A stretch of DNA of 64,000 nucleotides from Planctomycetaceae bacterium (GTDB taxonomy: Bacteria; Planctomycetota; Phycisphaerae; SM23-33), in contig JAJFVE010000111.1 in the NCBI GenBank assembly GCA_021371965.1, positions 1 to 64,000 on the forward strand. Reading direction: 5' to 3'. The notes below the pieces were generated by a model that was not told the DNA's origin, did no database searches, and was given only the letters and a program-made list of their open reading frames with translations. Position numbers and translations under genes: made by a program. Positions within the stretch are counted from its first letter, which is position 1, and every line of letters begins with the position of its first letter. Of this stretch, positions 1 to 7,623 are shown one piece after another.

Positions 1-66
1 CGTGCCATGCCCCGCGTCGCACATTGCCAACACACGCTTACGTAAATCCATTGAGTATGCTTTCAT
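1..66 (-). CDS. IS630-type transposase, N-terminal fragment cut by window edge
   Basis: The first 22 codons of a minus-strand gene are visible, starting with ATG at 66 and running off the left edge. The peptide begins MKAYSMDLRKRVLAMCDAG, which matches the typical start of IS630/Tc1-like transposases (the first helix of the N-terminal helix-turn-helix domain). A good ribosome binding site (GGAGGC) lies a few bases upstream at about 71-76. I could not identify the terminal inverted repeat of the element between 67 and 291. Whether the element is intact depends on sequence outside the window. Confidence 0.6.
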   Translation of the reverse strand, partial: MKAYSMDLRKRVLAMCDAGHGT

Positions 67-291
67 TTCAAGCCTCCATGCTTGACCCAAGCATACACAA
101 CTTCTTCAGAGGGCGCTAGATGTGTTCGTGACTTGCTCTAAACGGAACCTCAATCCCTGGGCCGCCAAGAAGTGCGACGGGTGGCATGGCTACACGGGTA
201 GATAGAAACAGGTGGCACGAGACCCGGATGGCACTCGGCAGGGTGGGAGTGAGTTTGGAGCCCGCACTCCGGGGTCTGAGCGAGTCGCCTT
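67..291. other. Intergenic region, no gene seen
   Basis: This stretch lies between the transposase start and the end of the phosphate-binding-type gene. It should contain the outer end of the IS element, but no clear inverted repeat can be defined from one end alone. Short open frames here have no protein-like character. Confidence 0.4.
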
Positions 292-1443
292 TCAGTGTCG
301 CGCGGGTGATTCGGGAGCGATCTTCCGCAACGGCACGTAGCCGCTGCGGGCGACGGTGCGCTGGCCGGCGTCGGAGAGGAACCAGCGGGCGAGCTTGCCG
401 GCCGCGCTGTCCATGTCGAGGCCCTTGCGGTACACCAGGTACACCTCCGTCACCAGCGGGTACTTCCGCGAGGCGATGGTCTCGGTGCTGGGCGCCACGC
501 CGTCAATGGCGGCCAGCTTCGTGCCAGGCAGCGAGGCCATGAACTTGTCGTAGTAGTAGAACGTGAAACCGATGCCGTGTTGATCTTCAGGCAGGCGGTT
601 GTAGGGGCCCATCATCGACATGGCCGTCATGTTCGTGCCAGCCTTAATGGTCTTGCCACGCATGACCAGTCTCTCCAAGGTCACCTGGCTGCCGGAGTTC
701 CTCTCGCGAACGTAGGCATGGATGCCTTGGTTGGGCATTGGCCAACCGATCTTCTCCCAGAGCTTGATCTCGCCGGCGTAGATCTTTCGGATCTGATCGA
801 CGGTCAGGCCGGGGAGGGGGTTCTTCTCGTTGAGCAGGAACACGAAGGCGTCCAGGGCGACGGGCTGATAGACCAGTTCGACGCGGGACTTCTTCATCAG
901 GGCCTCTTCGTCGTCGGAGGCCTTGCGGCACAGCAGCGCCAGGTCGGACTTGCCCTGGATGACGTTGACGAAGGCTTTGTCGGTGCCGGTGTGGTCGGTC
1001 TTCTCCAGCAGAAGCGTTTCGAAGTAATCTTCCTTGAGCGATCGCAGCGGTGGGACGTTGTTGGCTGCAACCAGGGGAGCCCGCCACCGTTCACCGCGCC
1101 CTGGGGCCGGCGGGAAGCTGTTTCGCACGGGTGCCAGCCGTTTGTTGCCGCCATTGTCCAGAACCCACAGATAATCGCGGTAAGTCAGGACACACGCCGC
1201 CAGCACGCCCAGCGGGTTGGCCGAAGTCGAACCGTCGACGCGGGGATAGGACGCGATGTCGAACCGCAGAGGCTCGCTCTCCGGGCGCGCCGCCGGTTGG
1301 GACGCTGGCGCCTCGTTCGTCCGCGCCTGGGCCTGCTGGCGGACGGGCGGGTCGCTGGTCTGCGGTTGCGCGCCGGCCGCCGCGCACAATGCGGCGACGA
1401 TTGCACACAGAACGGTCAGGACGGCGACGTGCAGCGTTTTCAT
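292..1443 (-). CDS. PstS-like phosphate-type substrate-binding protein
   Basis: A 383-residue exported protein of the PBP-like (PstS) family, expected to bind phosphate or a related anion in the periplasm. The start at 1443 (MKTLHVAVL) is chosen over an upstream in-frame ATG because it opens a clean signal peptide: a hydrophobic stretch ending at AGAQ. A linker rich in Q, P and A follows. The mature domain contains YPRVDGSTSANPLG, like the PstS motif with the anion-binding Ser/Thr residues, then a segment with KIYAGEIKLWEKIGW and RERNSGSQVT, both typical of PstS (the usual form is I..G.I..W and R..GSGT). No pst permease or ATPase gene is adjacent, so it is either an orphan binding protein or works with a transporter elsewhere. 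Many planctomycetes have such isolated PstS paralogues. The ligand is inferred. Confidence 0.8.
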   Translation of the reverse strand: MKTLHVAVLTVLCAIVAALCAAAGAQPQTSDPPVRQQAQARTNEAPASQPAARPESEPLRFDIASYPRVDGSTSANPLGVLAACVLTYRDYLWVLDNGGNKRLAPVRNSFPPAPGRGERWRAPLVAANNVPPLRSLKEDYFETLLLEKTDHTGTDKAFVNVIQGKSDLALLCRKASDDEEALMKKSRVELVYQPVALDAFVFLLNEKNPLPGLTVDQIRKIYAGEIKLWEKIGWPMPNQGIHAYVRERNSGSQVTLERLVMRGKTIKAGTNMTAMSMMGPYNRLPEDQHGIGFTFYYYDKFMASLPGTKLAAIDGVAPSTETIASRKYPLVTEVYLVYRKGLDMDSAAGKLARWFLSDAGQRTVARSGYVPLRKIAPESPARH

Positions 1444-1589
1444 GGTGTACCCCTTTCCCATAAAAGAGAAGCATTGCGAAGAAGTCTACCCCAGGTGCGG
1501 ACCGGAGGCAACAGGGGAGAGACCCTTCAGACATCTGGCGTCGGGGAACGCTGGACTCCGCTGCGCTGCGTCCAGCCGTGGATGAAACC

Positions 1590-1639
1590 CATCCATTCAT
1601 CCACCCAACCATCCATCCATCCATCCATCCATCCATCCG
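1590..1639. repeat. CATC tetranucleotide tandem repeat
   Basis: About twelve near-perfect copies of the tetramer CATC/ATCC run through this segment. On the other strand this is GATG repeated, and the motif resembles the TGGATGGATGACTGG tract near 58925. It lies upstream of the phosphate-binding-type gene and outside any supported coding region. Confidence 0.85.
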
Positions 1640-1680
1640 TCCGCCATGCCACCTGCCGCGCGAATTGAACAACTTCCAAA

Positions 1681-1700
1681 GCGGCAGCTAAGGCTGCCGC
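1681..1700. repeat. Short palindromic repeat (GCGGCAGC/GCTGCCGC)
   Basis: A perfect 8-bp stem GCGGCAGC with a TAAG loop and the complementary GCTGCCGC. It sits just downstream of the aldo/keto reductase stop and could act as a transcript 3'-end structure, but no T-tract follows. It fits the general class of REP-like palindromes scattered over this window. Confidence 0.6.
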
Positions 1701-1741
1701 ACTCCATAGGGCCCATCCTTCCGTCGTTTCGCAGTTGGCGG

Positions 1742-2737
1742 TTACTTTCGCCAGCTTCGGATGGGCGGGTATTCGGCGTAGACGGCGTTGCCGGGCGGGT
1801 TGATCTGGTCGATGGCCGCCAGCGTCTCGGCGTCAAGGGTCACGTCGAGGCTCTTGAGGTTGTCTTGGAACTGCTCGAGCGTACGCGGGCCCAGGATCAC
1901 GCTGTGGACCAGCGGATTCTGCAGCAGCCACGCCAGGGAGAGCTGGCTCATCGGCACCGAAAGCTTTTCGCACAGCGGCACGAGCTTCTCGACGATGTCG
2001 TAATACTTCTCGGCGTTGGGGTCGTTGGCGCGCAGGCGGAACTTGCGGGCCATGCGGCTGTCGGCTGGGGGCTCGGCGCCGCGGCGGTACTTGCCGGTCA
2101 GCCATCCGTCCTGCAGCGGGCTGTAGACCGTCACGCCGATGCCGTACTTTTCGCACAGGTGGAGGATGTCGTTCTCCGGCAGGCGGTTGGTGATGCTGTA
2201 GTTGAGCTGCTCGCAGCAGAAGCGTTCCATGCCGTGCAACTGGCTGGTGAGCTGGGCCTCGACGAGCTTCCAGGCCGGATAGCACGACGAGCCGATGTAT
2301 CGCACCTTGCCCTGGCGCACCAGGTCGGTGAAGGCCCCGAGCATCTCTTCCGTCGGCGTCTGCGGCCATTGCCAGTCTGGGCGGTGGATCAGCAGCAGGT
2401 CGATGTGGTCGGTCTGCAGGCGTTTGAGCGACCGCTCGGCAGCGGCCATGATGTGGTAGCGGCTCGAGCCGCCTTCGTTGGGCCACTTGCTCCAGGGCGC
2501 CCAGCACTTGGTGGTCAGGACGACCTTGTCGCGGCGGTCGGCCAGGGCGCGGCCGACGATGAGTTCGGACTCGCCGTAGCAGTCGGCGGTGTCGATGAAG
2601 TTGATCCCCGCGTCGACGGCAGCGTGGATGATGCTCGTGCCTTGTTCTTCATCGGCGTCGAGTTTGAGGAAGTTCATCGTGCCCAGGCAGAGGGTGGAGA
2701 CTTTCAGCCCGGTTCGGCCGAGATTGACATATCGCAT
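1742..2737 (-). CDS. Aldo/keto reductase
   Basis: A 331-residue NAD(P)H-dependent oxidoreductase of the aldo/keto reductase superfamily, cytoplasmic, with the usual length for the family. The catalytic tetrad is visible: Asp49 (FIDTADCYG), Tyr54, Lys77 (TTKCW) and His118 (LLIHRPD). The opening MRYVNLGRTGLKVS is the standard family start. The segment GKVRYIGSSCYPAW is the usual post-tetrad strand. The C-terminal VILGPRTLEQFQDNLKSLD segment is the phosphate-binding region for the nucleotide. It precedes the sialate O-acetylesterase and SDR genes on the same strand, so a role in sugar or uronate metabolism is plausible. The substrate cannot be read from the sequence. Confidence 0.92.
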   Translation of the reverse strand: MRYVNLGRTGLKVSTLCLGTMNFLKLDADEEQGTSIIHAAVDAGINFIDTADCYGESELIVGRALADRRDKVVLTTKCWAPWSKWPNEGGSSRYHIMAAAERSLKRLQTDHIDLLLIHRPDWQWPQTPTEEMLGAFTDLVRQGKVRYIGSSCYPAWKLVEAQLTSQLHGMERFCCEQLNYSITNRLPENDILHLCEKYGIGVTVYSPLQDGWLTGKYRRGAEPPADSRMARKFRLRANDPNAEKYYDIVEKLVPLCEKLSVPMSQLSLAWLLQNPLVHSVILGPRTLEQFQDNLKSLDVTLDAETLAAIDQINPPGNAVYAEYPPIRSWRK

Positions 2738-2749
2738 TTCAAGTCCTCC

Positions 2750-2820
2750 GGTGGCACAGGCTTTCCAGCCTGTGGCTCAGAACAATACTATGGCTCACAG
2801 CCTGGAAAGGCTGTGCCACC
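2750..2820. repeat. 71-bp inverted repeat between two genes
   Basis: Two arms of about 25 bp (2750-2774 and 2796-2820) are inverted copies with only a few mismatches. Each arm is itself palindromic around CACAGGCT-TTCC-AGCCTGTG. It fills the gap between the aldo/keto reductase start and the esterase stop codon (2820-2822), which overlaps its right edge. It is a nested REP-like palindrome and may also shape the esterase mRNA 3' end. Confidence 0.85.
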
Positions 2821-4226
2821 TATTGATCCCAGTCGTCGGTTCGGAAGGGCGAGGCGGGCAGTCCGGCGCCGTTGACCAGGTTGCAGTCGGGGTTGTTGGC
2901 CCAGGCGTAGCGGACGGCCTTGGGATTGCTCGCGCCGCTGATCACGACGGTATCGCCCTTGACGGTCGCCTGTGCCCAGACGAACTTCTTGTCGTCGCCG
3001 GCGACGGCGAAGCCCTTGAGCTTTTCGCCCTTGCGGGCGGCCAGTCCCTGGGCGTGATCGAAGCTCAGGATGACCTTGTCGCCGTCGATCTTCATCGCCT
3101 TGTACAGCGGACCGCTGTAGACGAGTTTCTTGTCGTACACGGTGCCCAGGGCCCATAAAGCCAGGCGCTTGCCGACGTCCTGCTTGTTGCCGGGATGGAT
3201 GTTGCCCGCCTCGCCGATGTCAATCGTGACGGCGATGCCCGTTTTGGGCAGTGCCAGCGACTTGAGCTCGGCTTCGCGCACCATCGCCCATCCGCTGCCC
3301 TCGACGGGCTGCTTCTGCGGGGCCTGGAAGTTGGGCAGCTGCACGGTCAGGAAGCATGCCGACTCGTCGCCCCAGGCGTCGCGCCAGGTCTTGATCAGTG
3401 TCGCCAGTTGCGTCACGTAGAGCTTGCCTTTTCCGGCGTTGGACTCGCCCTGGTACCACAGGAACCCGCGCAGGCCGTACGGCGCCAGCGGGGCGATCAT
3501 GCCGTTGTACAAGTCGCCGCCGCCAGCGCTGCGTCGAGCGCCTCTTCGCCGCGGGGCGGGCGTGGCCTTGGGCGCATCGGCTTTGGCGTCGTCGGTCTTA
3601 GGCGCCGCGGGCAACCACGACTCGATCGGTGTTCCGCCGACGGAGGAATTGATCAGCCCCACAGGCTGCTTGAGGGCCGTGTGCAATTCGCGCCCGAAGT
3701 AATACGCCGTGGCCGAAAATCCCATCACCGTCTGGGGCGTGCAGACGTGCCAGGCGCCGGCGCAGTCGCCAGCCGGAGCGGGCGCACCGGCCTGGTTGAC
3801 CGTGAACATGCGAATGTGCGGGTAATTGGCCTTGGCCGCCTCGGCCTTGGCGTTGCCCGACTGCGAGACGCGCCACCACATGTTCGACTGCCCGCTGCCC
3901 AGCCACACCTCGCCGACCAGCACGTCGTTGACGGTGAGGGTCTTGTCGCCGGCCGATACTACCAGCTTGCCCGCCGTGCCGCTCTTGAGCCCTTTGAACT
4001 CGACGCTCCACTTGCCCTCCTTGTCGGCCGTGGCGGTGAGCTTCTGACCGGCAAAGGCGACGGTGACCTTCGCATCGGCCGGCGCCCATCCCCACACGGG
4101 CGCATCCTTTTCGGCCTGGAGCACCATGTGGTCGGAGATAATCGCCGGCAGCTTAAGCTCCCCGGCGGCGAAGGCGGGGGAAACGACAAGTAAGCACGCT
4201 ATGGCGGCAAGAGTGAATCGTTGCAT
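2820..4226 (-). CDS. Sialate O-acetylesterase-type SGNH esterase
   Basis: A 468-residue exported esterase of the SASA (sialate O-acetylesterase, CE family) type that removes O-acetyl groups from sugars. The start at 4226 gives a signal peptide MQRFTLAAIACLLVVSPAFA and has AAAGGAC upstream; the open frame extends further but without a signal. The opening LPAIISDHMVLQ and the block WLGSGQSNMWW (nucleophile Ser114) are diagnostic. The second family motif FLWYQGESNA and a C-terminal His in IHPGNKQDVGKRLA complete the active site. A low-complexity RRRGARR insertion precedes the second motif. It is followed downstream by the aldo/keto reductase. In organisms with arabinan- or xylan-degrading loci such esterases often deacetylate plant or algal glycans rather than sialic acid; that is inference here. 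Confidence 0.9.
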   Translation of the reverse strand: MQRFTLAAIACLLVVSPAFAAGELKLPAIISDHMVLQAEKDAPVWGWAPADAKVTVAFAGQKLTATADKEGKWSVEFKGLKSGTAGKLVVSAGDKTLTVNDVLVGEVWLGSGQSNMWWRVSQSGNAKAEAAKANYPHIRMFTVNQAGAPAPAGDCAGAWHVCTPQTVMGFSATAYYFGRELHTALKQPVGLINSSVGGTPIESWLPAAPKTDDAKADAPKATPAPRRRGARRSAGGGDLYNGMIAPLAPYGLRGFLWYQGESNAGKGKLYVTQLATLIKTWRDAWGDESACFLTVQLPNFQAPQKQPVEGSGWAMVREAELKSLALPKTGIAVTIDIGEAGNIHPGNKQDVGKRLALWALGTVYDKKLVYSGPLYKAMKIDGDKVILSFDHAQGLAARKGEKLKGFAVAGDDKKFVWAQATVKGDTVVISGASNPKAVRYAWANNPDCNLVNGAGLPASPFRTDDWDQ

Positions 4227-4404
4227 TGCAGTTGTCCTTTCTGGAGCGAAGGCGATGTCTTGTATTTGAACAAGCGAATCGAACAGAGGTTTCTTGTGTG
4301 AGGACCAGCGGTTCCGGGACCATTCCGCATGGCGGCTGGAAACGGCCGTCATGGCATCGAGACGGTCTTCCTCACCACTCACCACTCACCACTCACAACT
4401 TCTC

Positions 4405-5175
4405 TCACAGGCACGTATATCCGCCGTCGATGATCAGGTCGGCGCCGGTCATGTAGCTCGAGGCGTTGGAGGCCAGGTACACGACGGCTGGGCCGAGTTC
4501 TTCGGGTCGGCCGGGTCGTCCGAGGGGAATGCGGTCCATCCAGACGCCGCCGAACTTGGGGTCGGCGAAGAACGGCTGAGCCATCGGCGTGGCCATGTAG
4601 CCCGGCGAGATCGAGTTGACCCGCACGCCGCGGGGCGCCCACTCGACGGCCAGCGACTTGGTCAGGTGGACGACGGCCGCCTTCGAGGCATTGTACGACG
4701 CCTGGCACTGGGGAACGTTGACGATGGACCCGGACATCGAGGCGATGTTGATGATCGACCCGCCGCCGCGCTCGAGCATCTCGCTGCCGACGGCCTGGCT
4801 GGTGATGAACACGCCATTGAGGTTGACGTTCATCACGCGGTGCCAGTCTTCGAGCTTGGCGTCCTCGGCGCGGTCCCACTGCACGATCCCGGCGTTGTTG
4901 ACCAGCACGTCGATGGTGTCGAAGCGCTCGATGACCGCGTCGACGGCCGCGTTGACGCTGGCGGCGTCTGTGACGTCCATGTGGAGGAAGAGGGCCTCGC
5001 GTCCGAGGTCTTCGACGTCGCCGGCGGCCTTTTCGCCCGTCTCGTCGTTGACTTCGGCGATGACGACGTCAGCCCCGGCGTTTGCCAGCGCCAAGGCCAT
5101 TTCATACCCGAGCCCCTGCCCGGCGCCGGTGACCATGGCGACCTTGCCCGAAAGATTAAACGGATCTATCAACAT
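4405..5175 (-). CDS. Short-chain dehydrogenase/reductase (SDR)
   Basis: A 256-residue classical SDR oxidoreductase. The start at 5175 is preceded by CAGGAGAT at proper spacing; the frame upstream of it is not protein-like. The cofactor motif TGAGQGLG is at residues 16-23, the NNAG motif near 93-96, and the catalytic residues are Ser148, Tyr161 and Lys165 (YNASK). The acidic Glu41 at the end of the second strand favours NAD over NADP. The ending SSYMTGADLIIDGGYTCL is the usual C-terminal signature of sugar/polyol-type SDRs such as gluconate or 2-deoxy-gluconate dehydrogenases. It lies upstream of the esterase on the same strand and may belong to the same sugar-catabolic unit. Confidence 0.92.
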   Translation of the reverse strand: MLIDPFNLSGKVAMVTGAGQGLGYEMALALANAGADVVIAEVNDETGEKAAGDVEDLGREALFLHMDVTDAASVNAAVDAVIERFDTIDVLVNNAGIVQWDRAEDAKLEDWHRVMNVNLNGVFITSQAVGSEMLERGGGSIINIASMSGSIVNVPQCQASYNASKAAVVHLTKSLAVEWAPRGVRVNSISPGYMATPMAQPFFADPKFGGVWMDRIPLGRPGRPEELGPAVVYLASNASSYMTGADLIIDGGYTCL

Positions 5176-5302
5176 GCTCTGATCTCCTGATTGGCTGCGA
5201 CCGTGAAGAATAGTCACCGCTTGACAGATGTAACGCAAGCGATAAATGATGGGCACGACTACCAGCAAGGCAGGGCTGCCGCTCTGCCAGCCGAAGATGT
5301 GT

Positions 5303-5785
5303 TCATTCTGCCGGAGCGGCCTGGGTGGCGGGCTGGGTCTCGACGGGGCGGTTCCATCGCTGCATGCGTTCGTTGTAGTAGGTTTCCCACAAGGGGATCT
5401 GATCATCCCGCAGCAGGGGCCTGATCTGCCGATCGAGTTGCCGGGTCTGGGCGATGAGTTCGGGCTGGAGCTGCCGGCGAATCTTCAGCATTTCCTGGAC
5501 GTGGTCCTGAATCACCGGCCGCACACGTGCTTCCTGGTCCTTGCTGAGCCCAACGGTCTCGTCGATGCGCTTCATATACCGCTCTGTCAGATACGCCGGG
5601 TCGCTCCAGCGCCCGGCCGGTTGAGAGGTGAACAGGTTTGGCACCGAGGGAAAGATGGCGGAGATGCCCACGCCCATGGTCACGCCGGCCAGCAGGATGA
5701 TCACGCACAGCGCCAGCGCCGGCGCGACGCGGACCTTTGCGGCCGGTCGCAGGGCGTCACGTTCGGGTTTTTGTACGCCGTTCAT
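5303..5785 (-). CDS. Membrane-anchored periplasmic sensor, CpxP/CnrX-like
   Basis: A 160-residue protein with a short cytoplasmic N-terminus, one membrane segment (about residues 21-45) and a mainly helical periplasmic domain. That domain (YMKRIDETVGLSKDQEARV, then IRRQLQPELIAQTRQLDRQI) looks like the four-helix Spy/CpxP/CnrX fold, in which an L-x-x-x-Q repeat spans the helices. It is the third gene of a three-gene unit: its ATG at 5785 overlaps the TGA of the 88-residue protein by one base. In CnrYXH systems CnrX senses metal outside and relays to a sigma/anti-sigma pair. No clear metal-binding His/Met cluster is seen, so the signal is unknown. The C-terminus is a Pro/Thr/Gln/Ala tail. Confidence 0.7.
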   Translation of the reverse strand: MNGVQKPERDALRPAAKVRVAPALALCVIILLAGVTMGVGISAIFPSVPNLFTSQPAGRWSDPAYLTERYMKRIDETVGLSKDQEARVRPVIQDHVQEMLKIRRQLQPELIAQTRQLDRQIRPLLRDDQIPLWETYYNERMQRWNRPVETQPATQAAPAE

Positions 5786-6051
5786 CAGACCACCTTCAAG
5801 ATGGGATCGAAAAGATCCGCGATGACGTCCGCGCCCGGGTGCGCAAAGACCAAGGCGGCCACGAGCACCGCGGCGGCCATCGTGGCGGCGGCGCCGGCGA
5901 AGCTCCAGATCATCCGCCGGCTGAACAGGGGCACGGCGGCGGCGACCGGGGCGGGCAGATCCGCCATCACCCAGGCCGCGACATCGACCAGGGGCGGGCG
6001 GCTGAGTCTGGCCTTGGCTGCCAGGTTCTGCATGTTCAGATTGTCGTTCAT
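5785..6051 (-). CDS. Small membrane protein, candidate anti-sigma factor
   Basis: An 88-residue protein with about 47 cytoplasmic residues, one membrane segment (about 48-70) and a short outer tail. The start at 6051 has GAGGTAATT just upstream and follows the sigma gene by 20 bases. Size and topology resemble CnrY-type minimal anti-sigma factors: a short cytoplasmic sigma-binding segment and a single helix in the membrane. The sequence itself is not recognisable. Its translation appears coupled to the downstream sensor gene (TGATG overlap at 5783-5787). The anti-sigma role is inferred from position and topology only. Confidence 0.6.
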   Translation of the reverse strand: MNDNLNMQNLAAKARLSRPPLVDVAAWVMADLPAPVAAAVPLFSRRMIWSFAGAAATMAAAVLVAALVFAHPGADVIADLFDPILKVV

Positions 6052-6071
6052 AATTACCTCCGCCTCTTGTG

Positions 6072-6620
6072 TTATAGGTTCTCGATGCCCATCTTGTCCA
6101 GCACCGCCCGCAGCTTGCCTCGTGCCCGGTGGGCCTGCACTTTCACCATCGTCTGGCTCCACCCGGTGCGCTGAGCCACTTCGCTGACGGGCAGTTCTTC
6201 CAGGTACATCAGCGTCAGCACCAGCCGGTCGCGCGGGGGCAACTGCCCCAGCACCCTGTGAACCAGCTCGGCGGCCTCATCGGCGGCGGCAGGGTCGGCC
6301 TGGTCGTCCTTGGGGGCGTCCCAATCTTCCAAGGCCATGGTCTGGCGCTTCCGGTCCTGGTCTTTCCAGTGGCGATAACCCACGCGCGTGGCGATCCGGT
6401 TGAGCCAGTGGACGAACGGGGCCGTCCCGCGATAACCTTTCAAACTCACATACGCTTCCACGAACACGTCATGCACCAACTCCTCAAGCTGACTTTTGTC
6501 GCGCGTAAAATGCCACATGCGCGCGGCAATGGCATTCTGATGCCGTCGAATCAGGCGGGCGTAAGCGTCTCGCTGCCCGGCCAGGGTCGCCTGGATGTCC
6601 TGCAAGTCTCCCGGTTCCAT
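6072..6620 (-). CDS. ECF-type RNA polymerase sigma factor
   Basis: A 182-residue sigma-70 family factor of the ECF class with only regions 2 and 4. Region 2 runs about residues 15-85 (RLIRRHQNAIAARMWHFTRD, LEELVHDVFVEAYVSLKGY, FVHWLNRIATRVGYRHWKD). Region 4 runs about 120-175 (LPPRDRLVLTLMYLEELPVSE, with the helix-turn-helix around VAQRTGWSQTMVKVQAHRARGKL). It heads a unit with the 88-residue membrane protein and the CpxP/CnrX-like sensor, a gene set typical of membrane-controlled ECF regulation. The sigma factor would be released when the sensor detects an envelope signal. Confidence 0.92.
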   Translation of the reverse strand: MEPGDLQDIQATLAGQRDAYARLIRRHQNAIAARMWHFTRDKSQLEELVHDVFVEAYVSLKGYRGTAPFVHWLNRIATRVGYRHWKDQDRKRQTMALEDWDAPKDDQADPAAADEAAELVHRVLGQLPPRDRLVLTLMYLEELPVSEVAQRTGWSQTMVKVQAHRARGKLRAVLDKMGIENL

Positions 6621-6835
6621 CGAAGAATACTATCTCCGCCTCCGGTCGCTCTGTCCACGACAAACGCCCGTCGATCATCCGCCCCTGGGCCGCGCTGGGG
6701 TCCGGGGCAACGGCGATCCTGATTGTGCGGTCACAGGCTCTCATCGGACAACTCCTCACATGGGTTGTAGCGCCGCCGGCGGAATAGTTACAGGCTCTGC
6801 CCTGAAAATACAGCCGTGTGACGGGAGGCGCAGAA

Positions 6836-6867
6836 GGGTGCCATGGCGGCCGTTTCTCAGCCGCCCC
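6836..6867. repeat. Copy of the ATGGCGGC palindromic repeat
   Basis: This segment carries the core ATGGCGGCCGTTTCTCAGCC, a close relative of the 37-bp repeat at 59079-59115 and of the copy inside mnmE at 61717-61753. The right arm has decayed here (GCCGCCCCC instead of GCCGCCAT). Confidence 0.75.
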
Positions 6868-6875
6868 CGAATATT

Positions 6876-7016
6876 TCACCGCGGAGATCGCAGAGACCGC
6901 AGAGGTGTCTTGAATCAAAAGGCTTACAGAAACTTTACGAGTGGGTCTCATGGACGTTAGATGGTCTTGTTTTGAGCCAATTTGTTCTCTGCGTGCTTTG
7001 CGGTCTCTGCGGTTCA
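6876..7016. repeat. 141-bp element with CGCAGAG-type terminal inverted repeats
   Basis: The left end reads TCACCGCGGAGATCGCAGAG and the right end reads, on the other strand, as ACCGCAGAGACCGCAAAG followed by CACGCAGAG. The 80-bp interior shows no open frame of interest. The same kind of ends flank segments at 43421-43530 and 59023-59340, and a related pair is at 7624/8045. It lies in the 564-bp gene-free interval between the ECF sigma gene and the Tyr-rich protein gene. The rest of that interval shows nothing I can identify. Confidence 0.75.
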
Positions 7017-7184
7017 TGCAGTTTTCGGGCTATGGCGACCTGCCTGCCGGCAGGCAGGCCCGCCGAACAATGCGTGCGATGCCACCCCGCGTTGAAATTC
7101 CCGCCCGCGTGTAACCGCCGCCCGCGGCGGCGCACAAACCCGTTGGACAGGTGTAATACCTCACGAAAGAAAGGTCAGGTGAAG

Positions 7185-7520
7185 ATGATGTCTCATAGAA
7201 ACAAGTTTCTGATCGGCGCGGCGGCAGCGGTGGCGGTTCTGGTAATGATGCCAGACCGCAGCGAGGCACGGGTAAGCATCAGCGTGGGCGTCGGCGGCGG
7301 AGGGTACTATTACGCACCTCCTGCGTATTATCCCCCGGCGTATCCCTCTGGATACGTCGTGAGATACCACTCCTACCCGTCGTACACGTACGGGTATTCT
7401 TACCCATACGTCCGGAGCTATCCGTACGTCGCGGCGCCTCGCTACCACTATTACTACCCGCGGCAGCATTACTACCACGATCGCTACGATCACCGCCGCG
7501 ATCACTACCGCCGGCGCTGA
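7185..7520 (+). CDS. Secreted tyrosine-rich protein
   Basis: A 111-residue protein with an N-terminal signal peptide (KFLIGAAAAVAVLVMMP, cleavage near SEA-RV) and a mature part dominated by Tyr, Pro, Ser, Arg and His. From residue 41 nearly every second or third residue is Tyr (for example YYYAPPAYYPPAYPSGY), ending in a His/Arg/Tyr/Asp-rich tail. ATG is doubled at 7185 and 7188, with AAAGGTCAGG upstream. A strong terminator follows, so it is a single-gene transcript. The composition suggests an extracellular or wall-associated structural protein that could be cross-linked through tyrosines. No known domain is recognised. Confidence 0.75.
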   Translation: MMSHRNKFLIGAAAAVAVLVMMPDRSEARVSISVGVGGGGYYYAPPAYYPPAYPSGYVVRYHSYPSYTYGYSYPYVRSYPYVAAPRYHYYYPRQHYYHDRYDHRRDHYRRR

Positions 7521-7548
7521 CAGCCGGCAGGGCAACCATTGTCGCAAG

Positions 7549-7584
7549 GCCGCCGGAGCGTATGACCGCTCCGGCGGCTTTTTT
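7549..7584 (+). terminator. Rho-independent terminator after the Tyr-rich gene
   Basis: A perfect 12-bp stem (GCCGCCGGAGCG and its complement CGCTCCGGCGGC) with a 6-base loop is followed directly by six T residues. It lies 29 bases after the stop codon at 7520. Confidence 0.9.
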
Positions 7585-7623
7585 GATTGCGTTGCGGGCA
7601 CTAGTGCTCTGTCAGCCGTGAAA

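Noticed and set aside
6484..7017. 177-codon minus-strand frame overlapping the ECF sigma start
   Set aside because: Runs through a repeat element and the sigma gene in another frame; it has no domain features.
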